Assembly (NCBI GenBank): GCA_016721905.1
Contig: JADKHH010000004.1
Coordinates: 186,001 to 250,000, forward strand
DNA: 64,000 nt
Reading direction: 5' to 3'
Source: Candidatus Opimibacter skivensis
Lineage (GTDB): Bacteria > Bacteroidota > Bacteroidia > Chitinophagales > Saprospiraceae
Positions 45,421 through 54,580 of this stretch are shown here, piece after piece. The notes beneath the pieces are model-generated. The model had not been told where the DNA came from. It was given only the letters and a program-made list of their open reading frames with translations, and searched no databases. The translations under genes and the position numbers were made by a program. Numbering within the stretch: position 1 is the stretch's first letter; each line of letters opens with the position of its first letter.

Positions 45421-48123
45421 ATGAAAAACCACTTTTCTATGAAAAAACTATTACTTGCCTTTCTATCCCTGGTCGCTATGCATCAGGCCTCAGCACAGTT
45501 TGCTGTTTCGGGCAGGATCACCGATTCCCAGGGGCAGGCCCTGCTTGGTGTAAACGTGGCTGAAAAAGGCACAAGCCATGGGACGGTCACAGACCTTGAC
45601 GGGTCCTACGGGATTACAGTGGCCAACGGTGATGCAGTCCTTGTCTTCAGTTACGTAGGTTATGAAACCCAGGAAATCAAAGTAGCCGGCTCCTCCTCGA
45701 TAGATGTCGTGATGGAAGAAGGTATCAACCTCGGTGAGGTCCAGGTAGTCGGAACACGAAGCTATAAGAGGTCTTCAACAGATACGCCGGTAGCTGTCGA
45801 TGTCATTGATGTCGCCGAACTCTCCGCCAGCAGCGGTAAAGCGGAAATCAACCAGATCCTGCAATATGCTGCACCATCCTTCAATGCGACAAAGCAATCC
45901 GGTTCTGATGGAGCAGACCACATCGATCCTGCATCCCTTCGCGGACTGGGTCCGGATCAGACACTTGTATTGATCAATGGTAAGCGGAGGCATCAGTCTT
46001 CACTCGTCAATGTCTTCGGTACGAGAGGTCGTGGTAATTCAGGTACAGACTTAAATGCCTTGCCTGCATCAGCTATCGATCGGATAGAAATACTGCGTGA
46101 TGGTTCATCAGCACAATACGGAAGTGATGCCATCGCCGGAGTGATGAACATCGTCCTAAAAGACCAGACTGATGGTCTGACCGGAGGCGTGACCTATGGT
46201 ATGTACAGCACGGCTATCGGCGAAGGATATGAAGAACAAGCGGGAGATGTACTCTACAACATCGAAGGCAAAAACCGGATTGATGGCGAAGAAAAATCTT
46301 TTGATGGCAACACAGTGAAGCTGGATCTCAACTATGGATTACCGATCGGAGAACAGGGAGGGTTTATCAATTTCACTACCGAATATCTTTCCAAAGACCG
46401 CACACTGCGGCCAGGCTGGTCATGGCGCAAGGGTTATGGCAGCGCGGCCATCGATGGATTTAATTTTATGGTCAATACAGCAGTTCCACTCGGTCCGAAT
46501 ACAGAGCTCTATGCCTTTGGCGGCAGGAACTTCAGGGATACAGATGCGTATGCGTTTTCGAGAAGCAGTTTTGCGGATGGTGATAATCGATCTGTTCCAA
46601 GTTTGTATCCCAGTGGATTTACTCCACATATTACGTCTAACATAACAGACGTTTCAGCTTCAGCTGGCATACGACATACGATGAACAATGGTTGGGTGGC
46701 CGACTTCAGTAATACATATGGTAGTAATCTCTTCCACTATTACATCAAGGGCACCAACAATGCATCGATGAAAGATGCTTCGCCTACTGACTTTGATGCA
46801 GGAGGACACAGCCTTTCACAAAATGTAACCGGTCTTGATTTCAGTAAATATTTTGAAGAAATCGTCTCCGGTCTCAACCTGGCCTATGGTCTTGAGTACA
46901 GGACCGAGCAGTTTGGAATCTTTGCCGGTGAAGAAGCATCCTATGCATTGTATGATAACAATGGTAGGCCGATCATCGATCCGGTCAACCAGTCACCTGC
47001 GACTGATTCGAATGGTGATCCGCTCCCCGGAGGAGCACAGGGCTTTCCTGGTTATAGTCCTGCCAATGTTGTAGACCGAGGCAGAACAAACATTGGATTG
47101 TACCTCGATGGTGAACTCAATATCACGGATCCATTTCTGGTCAGCGCAGCACTGCGTTATGAAAACTACAGTGATTTTGGCAGCACCTTCAACTGGAAAG
47201 TAGCCAGCCGGTATCTGATCAATGATAAACTATCTGTGCGTGGTTCGGTGTCGACTGGATTCCGTGCACCATCCCTGGCGCAGATACATTACAATCTCAT
47301 CTTTAACAACTTTGTAGCCGGTGAGTCATTGCCTTCGCTCCTTTCATCCAATACAAGCGCTGTGACACGGGCATTTGGTATCGGTCCATTGCAGGAAGAA
47401 ACTTCGTTTAATGCGAGTGTTGGATTTACGCTATCCCTCGGTGCGTTCTCGGCTACGATTGATGGTTATTCAATTTCTGTTGCGGACCGCATCATCCTCA
47501 CTGACAACTTTGATGCTTCAGGCCTTGGCCTGGGTGTGGATGTCGCGCAGTTTTTTGCAAATGGGGTTGACACCAAAACACAGGGCGTAGATATTGTACT
47601 GGGTTATACGAAAGTATTCAACAACAGCAAACTCTCTCTGAGCCTTGCAGGTAATATCAATGATCTGACGATCGAGGAAATTCACAATGGTGATCTCAAT
47701 CCATTTACGTTTTTCGGGCCTTTCTCTCAGGCATATCTTGAGGCTGCGGCTCCTGATTATAAGTTTAGTCTCGGCATCGGGTATTCACTATCCAAATTTG
47801 ATTTTGGTGTTAACCTGACACAGTTCAGTGATGTGATCATCCAGGATTTCCAGTGGGTGGATACACCTGCGACTACACAGGCTGAGGCGGATGCCTTGTA
47901 TGCGGTGGCGACGGATACTTATAAAGCAGCGTTAGTAGCGGATGTTAACATCGGGTACTCGTTCAATGAGCGGTTGAAAATCACGATTGGGGCCAGCAAT
48001 CTATTTAACAAATATCCTACACCTCAATTTGATGGTTGGACAGATCAGGGTGGATTCAATGATTCGGTGCAGATGGGGAGTGATGGGGCGTATTATTTTG
48101 GGAGGATAGGGTTTAAGTTTTAG
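45421..48123 (+). CDS. TonB-dependent outer membrane receptor with regulatory domain
   Basis: 900 residues. After a signal peptide (MKKLLLAFLSLVAMHQASAQ, preceded by a short extension from 45421), it has a carboxypeptidase-like regulatory domain (FAVSGRITDSQGQALLGVNV), a plug domain (DPASLRGLGPDQTLVLINGK ... RIEILRDGSSAQYGSDAIAG) and a long barrel that ends in GRIGFKF with the terminal Phe typical for outer membrane barrels. Plug motif LINGKRRHQSS matches the large family of bacteroidete receptors. Substrate unknown, no SusD nearby. Its UAG stop starts a period-8 array, followed by a strong terminator at 48258. Confidence 0.92.
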   Translation: MKNHFSMKKLLLAFLSLVAMHQASAQFAVSGRITDSQGQALLGVNVAEKGTSHGTVTDLDGSYGITVANGDAVLVFSYVGYETQEIKVAGSSSIDVVMEEGINLGEVQVVGTRSYKRSSTDTPVAVDVIDVAELSASSGKAEINQILQYAAPSFNATKQSGSDGADHIDPASLRGLGPDQTLVLINGKRRHQSSLVNVFGTRGRGNSGTDLNALPASAIDRIEILRDGSSAQYGSDAIAGVMNIVLKDQTDGLTGGVTYGMYSTAIGEGYEEQAGDVLYNIEGKNRIDGEEKSFDGNTVKLDLNYGLPIGEQGGFINFTTEYLSKDRTLRPGWSWRKGYGSAAIDGFNFMVNTAVPLGPNTELYAFGGRNFRDTDAYAFSRSSFADGDNRSVPSLYPSGFTPHITSNITDVSASAGIRHTMNNGWVADFSNTYGSNLFHYYIKGTNNASMKDASPTDFDAGGHSLSQNVTGLDFSKYFEEIVSGLNLAYGLEYRTEQFGIFAGEEASYALYDNNGRPIIDPVNQSPATDSNGDPLPGGAQGFPGYSPANVVDRGRTNIGLYLDGELNITDPFLVSAALRYENYSDFGSTFNWKVASRYLINDKLSVRGSVSTGFRAPSLAQIHYNLIFNNFVAGESLPSLLSSNTSAVTRAFGIGPLQEETSFNASVGFTLSLGAFSATIDGYSISVADRIILTDNFDASGLGLGVDVAQFFANGVDTKTQGVDIVLGYTKVFNNSKLSLSLAGNINDLTIEEIHNGDLNPFTFFGPFSQAYLEAAAPDYKFSLGIGYSLSKFDFGVNLTQFSDVIIQDFQWVDTPATTQAEADALYAVATDTYKAALVADVNIGYSFNERLKITIGASNLFNKYPTPQFDGWTDQGGFNDSVQMGSDGAYYFGRIGFKF

Positions 48124-48149
48124 CTTATAAGCTTATGGGCTTATGAGTT
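48121..48149 (+). repeat. Stop-anchored period-8 array behind the TonB receptor
   Basis: TTT TAG then AGCTTATA, AGCTTATG, GGCTTATG, AGTTGATG: octamers beginning at the UAG stop codon (48121-48123). TAG or TGA recurs in different frames. Confidence 0.65.
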
Positions 48150-48257
48150 GATGGCCTTGGGCCGTTGCGCCTGGTGACCACCAACATAGGTTTCTAGTTG
48201 GGGTTGATGAGTGATGGGTTGATGAGTTATTTTACTAGGGGTAGATTAGAGGTAAAG

Positions 48258-48296
48258 GAGAAGCGTTGGTGTGAGTACATCAACGCTTCTCTTTTT
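48258..48296 (+). terminator. Rho-independent terminator of the TonB receptor gene
   Basis: Perfect 11-bp stem GAGAAGCGTTG (48258-48268) / CAACGCTTCTC (48281-48291) with a 12-nt loop and TTTTT tail on the plus strand. Confidence 0.85.
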
Positions 48297-48302
48297 AGGC
48301 AA

Positions 48303-51300
48303 TTAATTTTTCAAAATACTGATTGTTCCCTGATCATATCCGATGCGTGCATGGAGATAGTATACGCCAGATGGTAATTCCTGTACATCCATTTGGATGT
48401 TTTCAGGAGAAGCAGATGTTTTTGTTTTTACAAGAGCACCCTTTGTATCATAGAGAGATAACACCACTTCTCCCTCTGTCACACTTTCGCGGATAGTCAC
48501 CATGATAACATCCTTTGTTGGGTTGGGTGAAGCGGTGAGTGCAAGTTTTTTACCTGGTTCTTTTATACTGGTTTCGAAACCAACTGTGCTCCCTACTGTA
48601 TTGGTGATCACCGGCACATTGAAGTCAAAGTATATGTATGCTTTGTTTTCGATTTTATCGGTGAGCCGTAATGTTGGTTTGGCATTGATGGCAAATTTGA
48701 CAAAGCCATGGCTGCCGCGCTCATCATTGGTGCTGTCAGGCAGGTTGATGTTTTCAAAATATACATCCAACACATTTCCAGGAAGCAATTTCCAGGCATA
48801 ATCATGAGAAGCTGACAACATTTCTAAGGAAATCAGATCAAGATTGGAGGAAAGCGTATCCTGAATCCTCACAAATGATGCTGGAAAGTTTCCGGTATTT
48901 TGAAAGCGTATGGTATATTCTAATCGTTGTGTATCAGCGATCATGGCGGGGGAAATATATCCTACAGGAAATACAGTTTTATCGTTTGGATCATAGGAAC
49001 CAACTACTTCTGCGGCTAAAAAGTCTTCATTGTCTGAAGGATCAACATCTCCTTCTTCCATGACTTCAATGTTGGCATTTATTGAAAGAAGGGTTCCAAT
49101 GGGCACAGAGACATTTGTCTTGACTACCACATTGACATTCCCTGACTGCCGAGGCTGAAGATCGTTTATAATCCAAGATAAGGTGTCCATCAACACAGAA
49201 GCATTTGGGATAGAGGATAAATATTCGAGCTCCTCCGGCAGGGCGAACTTGATTTCAAAATCAGCGGGTTCCGTGCCTTTGTTTTTATAAGTAAGGGTAA
49301 TGGTGTTCTCAAAACCAGGACGAAAGGGTGTCGAATTGGTGATCACTATTGATCCATCATAGATCCCAGGGATGTAATGTATGCCAATTGCCAGTTGATC
49401 AATTGATCCGGTAACATAGATTGGTGGTGTGGTTACATAGGCATATGACGGAGGAGTCGCAAAGATGGTGTCAGACGGGGCTTCCAGGCTGTAAAGAGTG
49501 AAGGTTCCATCCGCTTCTGTGGTGATAGAGTTGTGCGATGCCTTTTTACTAACGATGATATTTTCAAATCCTTCTTCATCACCATCCTGCAGCGCATTTT
49601 CATTTTTATCATTAAACACTGTACCCGTATACGACAGAAGTTGGAGATCGGAAATCGGCCGGGACCAAAGGCCTCCGTTAACAGCCAGGTAAATGACATC
49701 ATCAATCACCTCTACATCACGCGTCTGAAAATCTGCAAGTCCAAGATTAAAAGGTTGCCAGGATTGAGCATTATCCTGGGAGATGAAAACGCCATGTCCG
49801 AAAGCGGAACCGATTAACACATTTCCAATATGAGATAAGGCATTAATTTCCTCCGTTGGTGCAAAAACGATTGGATTAGGATCATCAACTATAAATTCCT
49901 CCCATGTAGAAGAACCTGGAGATAAAACCACATTACCATTACCTATGTTGGCATATGTATATCCATCTGCACGATGCAGCATACTTATATCCTCAACAAT
50001 ATGTGTCCAAAGATCATAACTGATATCGACCCAGGTCGAACCATCCGTTGATTCAATGACCGCACCTAAATCTCCACTGACCACATAGCCGGTATCGTCA
50101 TAGGAAACAGCCGTTATAATATCATTGTTGAGTTCATTGAGTTCATCAAATACATCCCATGTCACTCCGAAATCATCAGAGAAATAAACATTAGGACCAC
50201 CAGGTGCGATATTTACAAAAAATAGGTTGCCACAAGCAAAGATCTGGCCGAAATTATCATAAGATGGCCTGTTAAATAAAGCAGCCGGCACAGTGTACCA
50301 AAGTTCACCACCATCGTCGGACCGTTTCAAAACATCATTTTCATAAGCCATTAAATGAATCCCATCAGCAGTGACCAGGTTAGTATAGTCTGTCAGTTCA
50401 TCCCACGTATTACCGGATTCATGTTTAAAAATCTTTTCGTTAGCATTTATCCAAAGCTTATCATCGCCTGAAATTATTTCTTTGCAGTCCGCAGCGTTGA
50501 ATCCAGTGTTATATTGTTGAAAGGTTTGAGCAATATCATGACTCAACCATACCCCACTTGATCCTTCAGCATATTCAAGCCGAAAAAAAATATCCTTTAT
50601 ATACTGAAACCGGTAGATAGAGGGATCATTGGAAATCAAACTCCAGTGAGCTCCCTGGTCTGTGGAATGGTAGATATTAAAATGGTCGCTATGACTAAAA
50701 TTCCCTGCAGATAGAAAGAGATTCCCGGCATCACCGGAAATCGTTGGGACTTCCGAAAAAAAGTGCTCTAATGTATCGGTCTTTTCCCAGGTTACACCAT
50801 CATCATAGGAGCGGTAGAAATATCCTTCCAGAGGAGGATTATCCGTATCAAACTTGTAGAGTATGTCATCCACACTCATTGCCGTAAAGAAAATGACAGA
50901 GTCAGGGATAGGAGGAGATGTATAGATGACATCCCAGGTCGCTCCAAGATCAGGAGATGAAAATAGTTTGTCAAAACCTACACCCATTAATTTATCCTTG
51001 TGGAAAAAGATATTTAATATCTGGGCAGGGGGATAGCCGTGGATCGTATACGTTCCCCCTTTATTGACGGAACTTGCAGGCACGTCCTGATCAATAATGA
51101 CAATAGTATCACCTTTCACCACATGGTTCCTTTTCCAGCCCAAGGGATTAAAAGCAAATGGATAGATACTTTTCCATGTCAGCCCGTTATCATCAGATCG
51201 ATAAGCAGCGGCGTATTCCGATAAACCAAAGTTGATGTTAAACAGATACAGACTGCCGTTGGATTCATGTACGTGATTGACAGTAGAAATACTATCCGGC

Positions 51301-51512
51301 AATGGAATCTGGTTCCAGGAATTTCCTTCATCAGTTGAAACAAAGAGCCCGGCATTGGCGATCATATAGATCTTATCCGAGCTATAGCTATAATGAAGAG
51401 GATGTCCTGTTTCCGGACTTCCGATATATTCCCACTGAGCTTGCAGCGAAGAAAATGAAAGGAGTAAAATGGCGCATTGGAGACATAGCCGGAAAGTTGG
51501 TTGTTTTTTCAT
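48303..51512 (-). CDS. Sortilin/BNR-like T9SS type A protein with DUF7619 domain
   Basis: About 1069 residues from ATG 51512 (signal peptide MKKQPTFRLCLQCAILLLSF ... SSLQAQ). The first 640 residues are a beta-propeller with repeated Asp-box type blades: VSTDEGNSWNQIP, RSDDNGLTWKSIY, SSPDLGATWDVIY, HSTDQGAHWSLIS, RSDDGGELWYTVP. Then a carboxypeptidase-like SdrD-B module (TGTVFNDKNENALQDGDEEG), a DUF11-like region, a DUF7619 domain (GSYDPNDKTVFPVGYISPAM ... IYFDFNVPVITNTV) and a type A sorting domain (ASPNPTKDVIMVTIRESVTE). Exported and surface-attached; the propeller suggests binding or hydrolysis of glycans, though no catalytic site is visible. Confidence 0.88.
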   Translation of the reverse strand: MKKQPTFRLCLQCAILLLSFSSLQAQWEYIGSPETGHPLHYSYSSDKIYMIANAGLFVSTDEGNSWNQIPLPDSISTVNHVHESNGSLYLFNINFGLSEYAAAYRSDDNGLTWKSIYPFAFNPLGWKRNHVVKGDTIVIIDQDVPASSVNKGGTYTIHGYPPAQILNIFFHKDKLMGVGFDKLFSSPDLGATWDVIYTSPPIPDSVIFFTAMSVDDILYKFDTDNPPLEGYFYRSYDDGVTWEKTDTLEHFFSEVPTISGDAGNLFLSAGNFSHSDHFNIYHSTDQGAHWSLISNDPSIYRFQYIKDIFFRLEYAEGSSGVWLSHDIAQTFQQYNTGFNAADCKEIISGDDKLWINANEKIFKHESGNTWDELTDYTNLVTADGIHLMAYENDVLKRSDDGGELWYTVPAALFNRPSYDNFGQIFACGNLFFVNIAPGGPNVYFSDDFGVTWDVFDELNELNNDIITAVSYDDTGYVVSGDLGAVIESTDGSTWVDISYDLWTHIVEDISMLHRADGYTYANIGNGNVVLSPGSSTWEEFIVDDPNPIVFAPTEEINALSHIGNVLIGSAFGHGVFISQDNAQSWQPFNLGLADFQTRDVEVIDDVIYLAVNGGLWSRPISDLQLLSYTGTVFNDKNENALQDGDEEGFENIIVSKKASHNSITTEADGTFTLYSLEAPSDTIFATPPSYAYVTTPPIYVTGSIDQLAIGIHYIPGIYDGSIVITNSTPFRPGFENTITLTYKNKGTEPADFEIKFALPEELEYLSSIPNASVLMDTLSWIINDLQPRQSGNVNVVVKTNVSVPIGTLLSINANIEVMEEGDVDPSDNEDFLAAEVVGSYDPNDKTVFPVGYISPAMIADTQRLEYTIRFQNTGNFPASFVRIQDTLSSNLDLISLEMLSASHDYAWKLLPGNVLDVYFENINLPDSTNDERGSHGFVKFAINAKPTLRLTDKIENKAYIYFDFNVPVITNTVGSTVGFETSIKEPGKKLALTASPNPTKDVIMVTIRESVTEGEVVLSLYDTKGALVKTKTSASPENIQMDVQELPSGVYYLHARIGYDQGTISILKN

Positions 51513-51816
51513 TTCGCGAGGCCGGTACAATTTGGTTAAGAGGGTAAAGGATACACGGCTATGTTAAAACTACATTTTACATCACATTATTTTTCCAAAG
51601 AATACTTTAATGTAACTCAGACGGCAAATCAGGGAATTAAACCAATCAATGCTCCTGCATACCTCACCCCTCGTCCTATCTTTTGATCCTGCACATAACT
51701 CACCCCCGTCTCTTTTTGTCACGTGATATTTAGTACGCTATTGATTTTCTGAAGGGGAGATAAGATTTGTCAATAGTGCAAGAGGCATATGTATAAAAAG
51801 TAAATATACTGAGAGT

Positions 51817-51851
51817 GGGCCCTATGCCCTATGCTCTCTGCTCTCTGCTAG
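51817..51851 (-). repeat. Stop-anchored heptamer array that encodes the C-terminus of its gene
   Basis: On the minus strand GCAGAGA, GCAGAGA, GCATAGG, GCATAGG: the final residues SREHRA and the UAG stop (51822-51824) of the gene are encoded by the array itself. Confidence 0.8.
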
Positions 51852-52145
51852 TTTCTCCACCATCTCTTGTGTAAGCGCATCAGAACTCACGCCATAGCCA
51901 TTGACCAATATTCCTTTCAGGTCATATTTTTCAGAAGAGATCGCATAGAGGATACTTTCATCATCCACATCTGAAGGGCCGAAGAAGCGGAACACTTTGT
52001 CGATATCAAAATCATGTGGGTGCAATTGGATTGTATTGTCCCGGCAGTCGAGACAATTTGACTGGAGATTGAAGTCTTCAGTGTATCCTTGTTTGCGCAG
52101 TGCCTCCATAGCCTGTAGCAACGTGTCGTATTGTTCCATATTCAT
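51822..52145 (-). CDS. Short conserved protein often labelled phosphoribosylpyrophosphate synthetase-like
   Basis: 107 residues. Conserved body: YDTLLQAMEALRKQGYTEDF, NLQSNCLDCRDNTIQLHPHD, FDIDKVFRFFGPSDVDDESI, LYAISSEKYDLKGILVNGYG. This small protein family is widespread in Bacteroidota; databases sometimes call it PRPP synthetase, but it lacks the PRPP-binding loop and is too small, so that name is not justified. Two cysteines (CxxC) could bind metal. The normal C-terminus of the family is near EMVEKL; here an extra LAESREHRA is encoded by a heptamer array. A MITE-like inverted repeat lies directly upstream. Confidence 0.75.
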   Translation of the reverse strand: MNMEQYDTLLQAMEALRKQGYTEDFNLQSNCLDCRDNTIQLHPHDFDIDKVFRFFGPSDVDDESILYAISSEKYDLKGILVNGYGVSSDALTQEMVEKLAESREHRA

Positions 52146-52147
52146 TG

Positions 52148-52258
52148 TCTTAAGGGCGCCACTAATAACCCCATGACTATTAATTATCTGTGTTGATTGT
52201 TAGCTTATTATAAAAGGATTAACTCTTTTTTAGATAGTTATTAGAAGCGCCCTTAAGA
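52148..52258. mobile_element. MITE-like element with 22-bp imperfect terminal inverted repeats
   Basis: 111 bp bounded by TCTTAAGGGCGCCACTAATA-AC (52148-52169) and its near-exact reverse complement (52237-52258), 20 of 22 positions matching. The AT-rich interior has no ORF. It sits 3 nt upstream of the ATG of the 51822-52145 gene and may contribute its leader. No transposase nearby; no clear target duplication could be defined. Confidence 0.5.
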
Positions 52259-52404
52259 TATGGTATTTAAACCATCCAGATCCATTTCAGTTTAGGGGAA
52301 AGCGGATAAATGTCTTTGCTTGCATGGTCCAAAACCTTAACTTAGGAGTGTCATACTGCAGGTATGGCACGGGTTTAGATACAGTAGCATTGGATTAAGC
52401 AGGA

Positions 52405-53694
52405 ATGGACCATTTTATCATTGATACCATAGATTTTCAGGTAACACAGCTGGATTTTTTTATCCGCCTGCTAGTTGCGTGTGGGATTGGATTGCTGTTA
52501 GGGCTTGAGCGGGAACATTCCGCGCTGATCAAGAAAGAACACATTTTCGCCGGAATCTGGACTTTTGTGCTGCTGGCCTGATGGGATTTACAGGGGCTGC
52601 GCTGCATTTCCTTTTATCCCCTGGGTATTTGTGGTGATCATACTGGCAGTGTTGACCCTGACCGGGATTTCTTACTGGATCACATCAATCAAAGGAGATA
52701 TCGGAAGCACTTCGGAGTTGGCTGCTTTGCTGACGCTGATGCTGGGTGCCCTTTCCTTTTTGGGGTATATTGAAATAAGCCTTATGATCACCGTGATCGT
52801 CCTGGTCATTTTGTCCGCAAAGGTGCAGTTGATGAACGTGATCGGTCGTATCACGCAGGAAGAAATCTATGCACTTGTTCGCTTTGTCATCATAGCCCTT
52901 CTGATTTATCCATTCCTGCCGGACGAAAATTATGGACCATATGATGTTATCAATCCAAGTGAAATCGGATTGGTGGTTATACTGACATCAGGCGTTGGGT
53001 TTCTGGGCTATGTGTTAATGCGTGTGTTGGGGGCAAACAAAGGGGTATTGCTGACAGGAATAATCGGAGGACTGGTGTCCAGCACGATGGTGACCTGGGT
53101 ATTTTCTAAAAAAAGCAAGGAACAAAGCACATTAAATGCGCTCTATACTTCAGCCATCCTGGCGGCCTGTACGATTATGGTGGTGAGGGTTTTTCTATGG
53201 GTGTTTCTTTTCAACAAATCCCTCCTGGCTGGTTTGATGGTGCCGTTGAGTATACTATTGCTTACAGCCGCGGGTGCAACTATTTATTTTTATATCAAAG
53301 ACAAGAAGACGAATGGCAAGGAAGAAAGCATGCCACTGGGAAAACCGCTGGAGCTGACCAATGCCATGTGGTTTGGAGTATTGTATGTGGCTATCCTGTT
53401 AGTGATCAGCTATGCAAATGATTATCTCGGCAATGAGGGATCTATATCACAACAGGTATTGCCGGATTATCCGATGTGGATGCGATCACCATTTCTATAT
53501 CGAAGATGTCTGCTGTTTCTATTTCAGTCATCACCGCGCAGAATGCCATCTTGCTCGCAACATTAGCCAATACGGCGGCGAAGTTTGCGATCGCACTTTG
53601 GGCGAGTAGTAAGGAAATGAGAAAGCACGTGATGGTGGGTTATGGTTTGATATTTGTGGCTGCGCTTGTTGCTTTTGGAGTGCTCAATGTGTGA
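52405..53694 (+). CDS. MgtC/DUF4010 family membrane protein, frameshifted three times
   Basis: Reconstructed length about 428 residues. Fragment 1 (52405-52581) is the MgtC/SapB-like start, LLVACGIGLLLGLEREHSAL. Fragment 2 (52565-53566) is the membrane DUF4010 body (AKVQLMNVIGRITQEEIYAL, GVLLTGIIGGLVSSTMVTWV). Fragment 3 (53440-53694) is GIAGLSDVDAITISISKMSA to the end. Each junction needs exactly one extra base in a homopolymer: GG at 52575-52576 (expected GGG, restoring VLLGLMGFTGAA), CCCC at 52618-52621 (expected five C), and GGG at 53437-53439 (expected GGGG, restoring NEGIYITTGIAG). Family role: inner-membrane protein, possibly Mg-related. Probably intact in the organism. Confidence 0.8.
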
Positions 53695-53735
53695 GAGCGT
53701 AAGAGAGTAAGAGAGTGAGAGAGCGAGAAGAGTGC
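53692..53735 (+). repeat. Stop-anchored GTGAGAGC / GTAAGAGA array
   Basis: Begins with the UGA stop codon (53692-53694) of the DUF4010 gene and continues GAGAGCGT, AAGAGAGT, AAGAGAGT, GAGAGAGC, units of about 8. Placed directly 3' of the gene. Confidence 0.65.
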
Positions 53736-53841
53736 TACATGCCGTTGAAAACGGCTACGATGATATTGCCTAGAACATGCTTTTTTTGATCTGACGTACG
53801 CGGACGCAGTTCAAACTACGCCCAACTTGTTTTTTTTTAAT

Positions 53842-53890
53842 TTATCAACCCATCAACCCATCAACCCATCAACCCATCAACAAATCAACC
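53842..53890 (-). repeat. Period-8 ATCAACCC array
   Basis: Four ATCAACCC units followed by AAATCAACCCATAAGC. On the minus strand each unit contains TGA (GGGTTGAT). It lies downstream of the minus-strand SMR gene. Between 53736 and 54007 there is nothing else I can assign apart from a fragment of the CTCAGCACAAG element near 53972. Confidence 0.75.
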
Positions 53891-54007
53891 CATAAGCTTA
53901 TAAGCACATGCTTCGACTGGTTCGACCTGCTTGCCCACCATCATCTGCTACAGCTCACCAACCGTCCGCTCAGCACAAGTAAGCCAATAAGTTCCATATA
54001 AGCCACT

Positions 54008-54331
54008 TCAGGAAACAAACTTGAGCCCCACGATAGAAGCAATCAACGTGGTCATAAAAAACATACGCCAGAAAGTAGCGGGCTCTTTAAAGACAAAGAT
54101 GCCGATGATGACGATGCCTGCAGCACCGAGGCCTGTCCATACGGCGTAGGCAGTACCGACCGGAAGGGTCTGGGTGGCTTTATATAACAGGTATACACTC
54201 AGGACCAGGCAGATGACAAATGCACCGAACCACATCATGTAGGCATTGCCGGTAGCCGTCTTGAGCTTGCCGAGGGAGGTAGCGAAGCCTATTTCAAACA
54301 GGCTGGCGATGATGAGGATGATCCAATTCAT
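54008..54331 (-). CDS. SMR family exporter (Gdx/SugE-like)
   Basis: 107-residue, four-helix small multidrug resistance protein: antiparallel dimer using proton exchange. The essential membrane-embedded glutamate is Glu13 in IIASLFEIGFA. The TM3 motif AYAVWTGLGAAG is that of the Gdx subfamily (guanidinium exporters) rather than EmrE. Length and start (MNWIILIIASLFE) are standard. No guanidine riboswitch is recognisable in the leader. Confidence 0.9.
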   Translation of the reverse strand: MNWIILIIASLFEIGFATSLGKLKTATGNAYMMWFGAFVICLVLSVYLLYKATQTLPVGTAYAVWTGLGAAGIVIIGIFVFKEPATFWRMFFMTTLIASIVGLKFVS

Positions 54332-54390
54332 AGGTTTTGCAGGTAGTTGACAGTTCTAAGATAAGAAACCTGATCCTCTTGGACGAGAAT

Positions 54391-54527
54391 GTGAGAGCGT
54401 GAGAGACGTGAGAACGTGAGACGCAAGAGAAGGTGAGTAAAAAAATTACAATGCGGATAATTTTCAATGCCTCTTTGGCCTTTATGTCATTCAACCCTCT
54501 CACGCTCTCACGCTCTCACGCTCTAAG
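54391..54527. repeat. Inverted GTGAGAGC arrays between divergent SMR and yqeY genes
   Basis: GTGAGAGCGTGAGAG (54391-54405) is exactly complementary to CTCTCACGCTCTCAC (54497-54511). Both belong to longer GTGAGAGN arrays (54391-54436 and 54494-54525), with about 55 bp of other sequence between. Both promoters should be in this 249-bp gap. Confidence 0.75.
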
Positions 54528-54580
54528 ACTTCGGGAATACTTGATTAAATTTGCACGATCATTGAAAAAAAACGAATCCT

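Noticed and set aside
40160..48123. SusC/SusD polysaccharide utilisation loci around the two TonB receptors
   Set aside because: No SusD-like lipoprotein, glycoside hydrolase or regulator is adjacent to either receptor.
54332..54400. Guanidine (ykkC) riboswitch before the Gdx-like SMR gene
   Set aside because: The leader is short and shows none of the conserved ykkC helices.
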